NCBI GenBank assembly: GCA_905220665.1
Contig: CAJNAR010000082.1
Location: forward strand, 1-28,618
Reading direction: 5' to 3'
Length of the DNA stretch: 28,618 nt
Origin: Albugo candida
Lineage: Eukaryota; Oomycota; Peronosporomycetes; Albuginales; Albuginaceae
A model generated the notes under the pieces. The model saw only the letters and a list, made by a program, of their open reading frames with translations. It was not told the DNA's origin and made no database searches. Each line of letters begins with the position of its first letter. Position 1 is the stretch's first letter. The translations under genes and the position numbers were made by a program. Shown here in pieces: positions 23,230 to 28,618 of this stretch.

Positions 23230-24054
23230 AAGAAGTGATCTTTGGTGAAAGCGTTCCAGTCAACAACAGCGAAACATTCGTGTTGGTGTATAGAAGCTTT
23301 GTCCACTTGATAAACGAATTTCCGCGGTTCATTTTCGAAAGCACAGCAAACATGTACGACCAATCCACTCGATCGTACGCTTTCTCAAAATCGAGAAAGG
23401 TTGCATATGCTTCCTCGCCACGATGAGTGATCAAATCTTGTAGATCACTCATGTATCGAATGTGGTGGTGGATGGATCTGCCTCTCAGAAATGCTTTTTG
23501 GTCTTCGTGAATCAATTTCGGAAGCATTTTCTGGAGTCGATAGGCAAGTACCTTTGACAGCACTTTCACATCCACACATATTAATGCAATAGGACGATAG
23601 TTGCCAGGATCTGCTCGAGATCCTTTTTTGTAAAGCAACGTGATTGCCGAACTACGCTGAGAGCGCAGCAGAGAGCCTCGACGAAGTTGATCGTCAAAGA
23701 CAATTTGCAAACATTCACCAAAGACACTCGGAGCAAGTTGGTAGAATGCTGCCGGCAGTCCATCCATTCCAGGTGATCAGTGTCCGCGCATAGTTTTGAT
23801 GGCTCCTTCCATTTCCGATTTAGTTAATGGAGCAGAAAGAAACGACTCATCAGAGCTGTTTAATGTTTTGGTAATTGAGTCGAGAAGCGTTTTTTGTTTT
23901 TGAATGCAGGACGGAGTGGGACTCCAGCTGAACTTTCCTTATCACCCATAATTCCACCCCAATGATCGGTGAACTGAAGGGTGATTTCAAATGGATTCTT
24001 TGATACTTTGCCATTCGGAAGGAGGACTTCTTCCAATGGAACCCGATGACAAGT
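23207..24054 (-). pseudogene. LINE A ORF2, reverse transcriptase fingers and first palm part
   Basis: After the TGA the old frame runs to an A-rich tract near 23893-23907 (A5CA6), where one missing base shifts it into the frame used by the RT. That frame has a TGA at 23779-23777 in GH*SPGMDGLPAAFY, where relatives have a sense codon before SPGxDGLP. Downstream, numbering from Met at 23767, are NYRPIAL (about 56-62), GRSIHHHI (about 96-103) and FLDFEKAYDRVDW, whose Asp (about 126) is the first catalytic aspartate. The frame then reads off at 23207 because of one extra T within 23229-23233. All core RT motifs present so far are intact apart from these breaks. Confidence 0.88.
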
Positions 24055-24780
24055 TCAATCCAGCGGACGAAAGAAGTATCTCGATGATTTCTCCACATTT
24101 CGCAACTGGTGGTCGAACGCGGAGTCTTGATTGTACTTTGACGAGCTCTTCACTCGTTCGTGATAAGAATGAAGAGCGTCCTTGTAAATCTTCTTTTCTT
24201 TTCTCTGATCGGACATTCGATAGGCGGATGCAGCATGTTCCAACTCCGATTGCGCTCGAACGATCTCATCTTCCTCTTGACGTCGAATCATTTTTTGAAT
24301 TTGCTGAAGTAAACGCTTCATATACTTCTTCCAACGCTCCCAATCCTTTCCGGGACTGGAAGAAGCACGAAGCTTTGCCAAAATGCGTTCCGCGTCCACC
24401 TCAATCGCCTCGATGATTACTGGGTACTCGAATAATGAGAGAGGACATTTCCAGTAACCACGGCCCTGAAGTTGGATCGGATTTGCAAACTTGAGTACAT
24501 GTGCCAAATGATCCCCCGTGTGAGGAAGAGTGGCATAATTTGAATCCTTATAAATTGTACGGAATAGGTGTTCCGACAAAAGGATGTAATCCAATCGATT
24601 ACGTCGTGGCTGAGGGCCAGTAAAGATACGCTCTTCGGGATGCTGGTGACGCCAAGCATCGAGAACACCCAAATTTGAAAGCCATTCCAAACACGAGAGG
24701 CGACTTGGTTCATGGCGATATGCACCACTAGAACAATTCAGACTTGGACAGAGAGTTGTGTTGAGATCTTCACAGACGAT
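24055..24780 (-). pseudogene. LINE A ORF2, endonuclease C-terminal half and linker
   Basis: This continues the endonuclease in a second frame. CEDLNTTL matches the GDFN catalytic motif, with Glu replacing Gly. RRNRLDYILLS is the RLDY/I motif, and HTGDHLAHVL is the terminal SDH motif with Gly for Ser. The linker follows, with GYWKCPLSLFEYP and then a charged helical stretch, ending at FFRPLD and TGA (24057-24055). The same frame carries on beyond the TGA for about 50 codons (VLLPNGKVSKNPFE and onward), so the TGA replaces a sense codon, plausibly CGA. Family relatives keep this linker between endonuclease and reverse transcriptase. Confidence 0.82.
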
Positions 24781-25235
24781 ATGTGATGCGTTGCTTCGAA
24801 TGATCCAATTGGAAGCTGATCGAAAAAAGGCTTTCGTTCCGTTGAATCCACCGGAGCATAAACGTTGTGGACGTATACTGGTGCTCCATGAACCACCAAA
24901 CGGACCACCAGATAACGATCTGGAACTTTGACGTTGTGCATGGCTTTAGCAGTTTCAAATCCAGGAAAATCGCTCCGAATAATGGTCATAACACCGTTTA
25001 CTCGTTCCCGAGAGGGGTGAGAGTGAAGACTATTCGTATCACTAAGAAACGATTTAGTTCTGAAGGTCGATGTCAGGTGGAAGCGAAACGTCTCCAAGTG
25101 CTGACGATTACGAAAACGAGTATCCTGCACGCAGCAAAGTGCGTATTTTGAAAACGTATGTTGAATTGCAAGGTGACCATTCTTTTTGATTCCGTTCGTA
25201 TTGACTGATAGAATGGTTTTATTGGTCCAAGAATT
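24738..25235 (-). pseudogene. LINE A ORF2, endonuclease N-terminal half
   Basis: This is the first part of the APE-type endonuclease that nicks target DNA for target-primed reverse transcription. The frame opens after TAG at 25238-25236 and shows ILSVNTNGIK (the conserved Asn-containing first strand), CCVQDTRF (where most relatives have QE) and VHNVYAP (the NxYAP motif). No ATG stands near the opening; the first one in frame comes only after about 60 codons. ORF2 may have begun in overlap with the end of ORF1, which stops 17 nt upstream, or its start codon is lost. The frame breaks near 24782: removing a duplicated AT in acatatcg restores the motif that follows. A TGA at 24740-24738 ends the shifted frame. 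Confidence 0.82.
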
Positions 25236-25254
25236 CTAATCTGATAAGCTTCCC
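25236..25254 (-). other. ORF1-ORF2 boundary of LINE A
   Basis: Only 19 nt separate the ORF1 stop (TAA 25257-25255) from the point where the ORF2 frame opens, and they end in a TAG in the ORF2 frame. No ATG in the ORF2 frame lies in or near the boundary. In a live relative this spacing would suit reinitiation, or a short overlap with a start inside ORF1. Here it cannot be decided. Confidence 0.5.
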
Positions 25255-27741
25255 TTAATACTGAACAGAGAGAGCACCCGCGACGAGTGTTTCTACTCCA
25301 TCTACTTCGCTCAGTTGCAAAATAGACACTTCATCGGGTAGAAAATTTGTCGAAAGCTGAATGGCTTCCAAATTGTCGTAAAGGGGAATATCCCACTGCG
25401 CATCAAACCACTCACTAAGGCCAAGTGTGCCTAGTGGGGAGCGCAATATCATAATCAGTGCATTGGTGTGTAGTAAGCGACAATGGTGTGTCGGTATCCA
25501 AAGAACCGGGCGACCAGTGATGTGTTGAATCCAGTGGTCATTATGAAAAACGGCCGGAGCAGTGCACATCAGCATGATCTCGGAGAAGGCGAGCGATTTG
25601 GTGGCCCGAGTGAGCTCTTCCACTTCAGGTGAATCCGTCCACCAACTATTGGTTGCGTCAAACAAAGCTTGACGTTTTGTTGGGACTTTTCCCCCAATCT
25701 TTTTCGACCATTTTGTAATGAAAGTGGTGTCCAAATTCGGGTTGGATGCAGCAAGTATACGATTGATCGTGTGGACTTGCACCACTTCAGCTAAACACGG
25801 ATCATTCGATCGCATACCCTTATTAAGCAATCCATGTAATGCGATCGGGTGAGTAAATGCAAACTGGAGAAGGCTATCTCCATTGCACGTGAATTCAAGA
25901 TGCTTCTCCGCCTTGGACACGTGAATGTCCTCTTGAAGAAGCCGATCGGGCTTCGTTGGGATCTGTGCTGTCAGTAGATCTTCTGCCAACAAGTTCACCA
26001 CTTCCCCCACACGAGTAGGACGAGAATCCTTCACGATTTTGGTGTGCTTTTTTGTGAAAAAGTGAGCCGCTTCTTTCGAAGTAGCTACATCTTTAGGTAC
26101 CACAACATTGGTAGGAACGATATGATAGCGCTTTCCGAACGCTGGATTCGTAGTAACATCTATCTTTGTATATTCCACATCGATAGTGCTAAGCACATCT
26201 AAAAAAATTGCTGGTGGCGAGCCCTTCAGTGTTTTTGGAGGAGCTTTACTGAGCAGGCTTTTGAAGCTGTCTAACGAGCGGTTCCTTTTGTTGTTTGAGC
26301 GAACAACTGTGCAAGAAGCTGGTTGTGATTCTTCTGCTTGTTTTGATTCCTCAGCAGGATGGGAATCACTGCTTCCAAGCTTCTCTTCCGCTTCTGGAAC
26401 AGGCGACGTAGATGCCTTCTGATGACGGTCCGATGTAGTAACTTCGGCAGTTGTCGGAGGACAGAATGTTTCATCAGTTTTAGATGAACTTGTAGCCTTA
26501 CTAGAGGTAGATTTTTTATCTTTATCATTTATGTTTTGCTTCTCTTGAGCTGGTTTTGTTGTTTTTCCGGTGCGCTTGCTTGGCACCGATTTGGATTCAG
26601 TTTTTGGAGTCGGGGGGTTCGTCGCTCGCTGAGTCGGTTTCGGAGTGTTCACTGGCAGCAATAAGCAGTGTGGACTGCGCTGACCCATCCTAAATCGCTC
26701 AACAGGTAACGTAGCCCCTTTTCCGCGAGCCAAATAGTATCTCCCTTCGATACAAATTTGCTCGCAAACTTTTCCAGCCACGACCAGAGGTTCAGGACAT
26801 GACGTGGAGCGAAAGTACACTCTCCACGTAGACATGGATAGCCGTTTAGAAGCCACTGCTTCACGAAAGTTTTCATACAAAACATCGCAGCCAAGACGAT
26901 GCAGTGCTGATGCAATTGTTATTGTGGACATTTCCGGTCCAATTCCGAAAATGTCCATGAAGTATCTTGACCCGAGCACATCGAACTCTCGGAATGAGTA
27001 CTGGTTCCCCATGAGGGTAATCGTCTCATGAGCCAACTTCTGGCAAACTTCCTCGCTCGTGACGAGAAGGCGTAAATTACCCCCAGGTAATTGAGCCAGT
27101 TGGCCAATTTTCCCCGCATCAAATAAATCGTCGAGAATCGTGTTCCCATGATCTCGAACGAACGATTGTAGTATTTGGGCGGGTGATGTGCGTACAGAAG
27201 TTTGTCCCGTCTCCAGGACGATCGAATACTTTGCACTTGGCAGTATAAACGGCTTTGCTGCCGCCAAGTGTACAGCCAAAACGTCCCAGGACGGACGTCC
27301 GTCTTGAAAGAGTTGTTCGATAGCACGTAAATCTGATGCTAAAGGTTTTGGCATTTCAACCTTCCACTTCGCTTTTTTTATAGCTTTGTCCTTGCGAACT
27401 TCTTCTTGACCTTTCAAGATTTCGGCTAAACTTGGGCGATGGTCGGTTTCACTCGTCGTTTTAACCGGTTTCGAAGCTGATGACGCGGTGTTGTCATCAA
27501 CCTCCATTGGTACCGGCTAATTGGCAGAAATAGGAGTGGGAGAGAGAGGCGTCTCTATCTCCATCTTGGTCTCGGATTGGCCAATAACCTCAGCGGACGC
27601 GGTAGAGTCGGACGGTAGAGGTGTGCGGGTAGCTGTACTTTCCGCCGGTAACGTGTCAGTAACGGACACATTACATGTAGAAGTACTACCCACATCAGGG
27701 GATGTAACGATAGGTAAGCTGGATATGTCGATAGTAACCAT
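25255..27741 (-). pseudogene. LINE A ORF1 protein, one internal TAG
   Basis: ORF1 of LINEs usually encodes the RNA-binding chaperone of the retrotransposition particle. The frame opens with ATG at 27741 (MVTIDISS) and is Ser/Thr/Pro-rich for 74 codons. It meets TAG at 27519-27517 and continues in the same frame as 750 further codons from ATG 27507 to TAA at 25257-25255. Counting from 27507, residues of about 55-265 form a globular region whose end (about 182-262: YFMDIFGI, a helix, TWRVYF, a helix, RYYLARG) looks like the strand/helix order of an RRM-type fold. Residues of about 285-410 are a low-complexity Lys/Ser/Thr/Pro linker, and 432-750 a second globular region I do not recognise. No CCHC zinc knuckle is visible. 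I chose 27741 as the original start because the frame is continuous; alternatively ATG 27507 is the functional start and the upstream part is leader. The RRM comparison is by eye. Confidence 0.8.
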
Positions 27742-27994
27742 TGTCTTTGACAGGTGAGGGTGGAAAAGTGCGTGTTTTGCTGAAAAGGCGCTTTGTTGTA
27801 TTCGTTTTGCGGGTTACGTAGTAGCCGGCAAATTGAGAAGTGGGTCGTATAGCTCAGTTGAAGGTGTCTATATTACTAGAATTAGACTAACTGACTTCTC
27901 TAGTTGCCTAGGCTATCTTTAAATAACATATATACATATAAAAACGTTTCGTGAAATACCTGTGAGAGATGATAAAATGTCGTCTCGTTGATAA
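27742..27994. other. Junction interval: LINE A leader and end of LINE B 3' region
   Basis: No coding sequence is supported here. On the minus strand the part next to 27741 should be the 5' leader of LINE A, and the part towards 27994 the tail of the LINE B 3' UTR. No poly(A) tail (poly(T) on the plus strand) and no target-site duplication marks the border, so it cannot be placed. A word matching a tRNA A box, tagctcagttg, lies at 27850-27860 on the plus strand without a B box downstream. Confidence 0.45.
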
Positions 27995-28032
27995 TCTCGT
28001 ATCGTAGTAGCCTCAGCACCCTTGATACGAGA
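27995..28032. other. Perfect 9-bp inverted repeat with 20-nt loop
   Basis: TCTCGTATC at 27995-28003 pairs exactly with GATACGAGA at 28024-28032 across a loop of 20 nt. It lies about 125 nt beyond the LINE B stop codon, in what should be its 3' UTR. Stem-loops near the 3' end of some LINEs are recognised by their own reverse transcriptase; that role is inference here. A rho-independent terminator is not relevant in a eukaryotic setting. Confidence 0.6.
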
Positions 28033-28043
28033 CTGTGTCCAGC

Positions 28044-28090
28044 TTGTAAAGGCTGTAAAAGTGGAAAAGGTTGTAAAGTTGTAAAAGTGG
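28044..28090. repeat. Imperfect short tandem repeat tgtaaaagtgg
   Basis: Four imperfect copies of a word like ttgtaaa(a)gtgg follow each other within 47 bases (ttgtaaagg, tgtaaaagtggaaaagg, ttgtaaagt, tgtaaaagtgg). On the LINE strand this is a run of ccacttttaca words, a low-complexity stretch placed in the presumed LINE B 3' UTR just upstream of the hairpin. Confidence 0.6.
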
Positions 28091-28156
28091 TCCAAAAGTA
28101 CCGTGGTTTGCAAATTTCTGTGTGCCACACTACGGTGAGCATCCAGCCAACTAGGA

Positions 28157-28618
28157 CTAGGATCTGAGTTGCACTTGCCGTTCCACTCGCCTGTGCCGTA
28201 CCCGCAGCAATGATCTTCGACTTCTAAAAAATCCACCAAATGATCCTTGCTTTGCGAGTTGATTCACTACCTTTGCAAGCCGAATGCGTTCCTCTTGGTC
28301 GTAACACTGTCTTCGAAAGTACCGAACGTGCGCACCAAACGTGGTGTAAATGACGGAAAGTGCTGGAACTGTCGGAGTTGCTGATCGATGATCGAACAAA
28401 CGACGATTCCGATCTGTCCAGACGAAGTGCAGTGTCACCGCTTGCAATGCAAGCCATAAATGTGAGATAATGTCGAAATAGTCTTTCCAATCCGACCGTA
28501 GTGTCGGTACGATTGCACATGCAATATGCGTCCATCGTGGTCGAGAGGAGAAAAAACTGATCCCAACTAGGGAGTATCTCCCTCCATAATTGTGCCGTGT
28601 GATCGCACTCTAGAAAAA
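28157..28618 (-). pseudogene. LINE B: C-terminal end of a second LINE ORF2, frameshifted
   Basis: This is the end of a reverse transcriptase polyprotein of a second LINE, entering from the right edge. One frame begins LECDHTAQLWREILPSWDQF, the conserved zinc-binding C-terminal motif (Cys and His visible). At a run of six A on the plus strand (28551-28556) the reading must shift by one base to continue SSRPRWTHIACAIVPTLRSDW. It then runs LWLALQAVTLHFVWTDRNRRLF and VPALSVIYTTFGAHVRYFRR, to a stop TAG at 28159-28157. It aligns with the LINE A remnant at 21373-21621 at roughly 40 percent of residues, so it is a related but different element. It retains the terminal segment that LINE A has lost. 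The rest of the element lies outside the window. Confidence 0.85.
28157..28618 (-). mobile_element. LINE B 3' part (continues beyond window)
   Basis: The mobile-element extent of the second LINE includes the C-terminal coding end described separately and, to its left, a 3' UTR that probably reaches past the hairpin at 27995-28032. Its orientation is the same as LINE A, and its 3' end lies just upstream of the LINE A 5' leader. The exact 3' terminus is not recognisable because no poly(A) or short terminal repeat is evident. Confidence 0.75.

Larger units (their letters stand above)
21373..27741 (-). mobile_element. LINE A: degenerate, 3'-truncated non-LTR retrotransposon
   Basis: This is a two-ORF LINE read on the minus strand: ORF1 (27741 to 25255), then ORF2 with endonuclease, reverse transcriptase and C-terminal region (25235 to 21373). 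Domain order and motifs fit the L1/Tx1-like group, and similar wording is known to me from oomycete elements. The element is dead. ORF1 has one TAG, and ORF2 has three frameshifts and three internal stops. The 3' end, including about the last 90 residues, the 3' UTR and any poly(A) tail, is missing at the array junction. The 5' limit is not defined; a leader of roughly 100 nt or more upstream of 27741 is likely. No target-site duplication could be recognised because the 3' end is lost. Confidence 0.92.

Noticed and set aside
21622..27741. Recoding of TAG or TGA as sense codons (alternative code or read-through)
   Set aside because: Both TAG and TGA occur inside frames, together with several frameshifts and a terminal deletion. 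Ordinary decay of a dead element explains all of them.
21772..27757. Plus-strand reading frames of 60-140 codons opposite the LINE
   Set aside because: They are shadows of the long minus-strand LINE frames, with no recognisable motif.
27919..28239. 106-codon minus-strand frame overlapping the LINE B end (MVDFLEVEDHCC...)
   Set aside because: It overlaps the C-terminal LINE B frame that has family resemblance and runs through the short repeat and hairpin of the 3' UTR; it looks like a chance frame.

Overview
The window looks eukaryotic. It holds one large satellite-like tandem array and, beside it, the decayed remains of two LINE (non-LTR) retrotransposons. No intact host gene, rRNA or tRNA gene was found. 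The reverse transcriptase wording (DFEKAYDRVDW, QGDPLSALLF, IEPLGNLLRRHE, FADD) recalls from memory the L1/Tx1-like LINEs of oomycetes such as Phytophthora and downy mildews. I therefore favour an oomycete, at about 0.6 confidence, because no database search was possible.

Region 1 (1-432) is unique flank. It contains one plausible small exon (260-353) that ends in a good splice donor, GAAG|GTGAGA. Region 2 (about 433-21376) is a head-to-tail array of a unit of about 794 bp. It has 25 full anchor-to-anchor copies, a diverged partial copy on the left and a truncated copy on the right. Copies in the middle are nearly identical and the left edge copy is clearly diverged, the pattern expected from unequal exchange and gene conversion. 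Every unit carries a consensus splice acceptor (CTCCTTCAG|GTGGC, or a shortened form), and all but one carry a perfect splice donor (AATAAG|GTGAGT). The left flank exon can be joined in frame to the acceptor in the first copy. The satellite may therefore have grown out of the intron and last exon of a host gene.

Region 3 (21373-27741, minus strand) is LINE A, about 6.4 kb. It encodes an ORF1 of about 829 codons interrupted by one TAG, then an ORF2 with APE-type endonuclease, reverse transcriptase and C-terminal region. ORF2 is broken by three frameshifts and three stop codons. Its 3' end is missing: the coding sequence runs straight into the array at a 4-bp microhomology, which ordinary LINE insertion does not explain.

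Region 4 (27742-28156) is a junction interval holding the 5' leader of LINE A and the 3' untranslated region of LINE B, with a perfect 9-bp hairpin. Region 5 (28157-28618, minus strand) is the C-terminal coding end of LINE B, a related but distinct element with its own frameshift, which continues beyond the window. Both LINEs lie in the same direction, with B upstream of A.

Nothing in the window appears to code for a working protein today. The points of most interest are the splice signals repeated through the array, its possible origin from a gene tail, and the unusual array/LINE junction.
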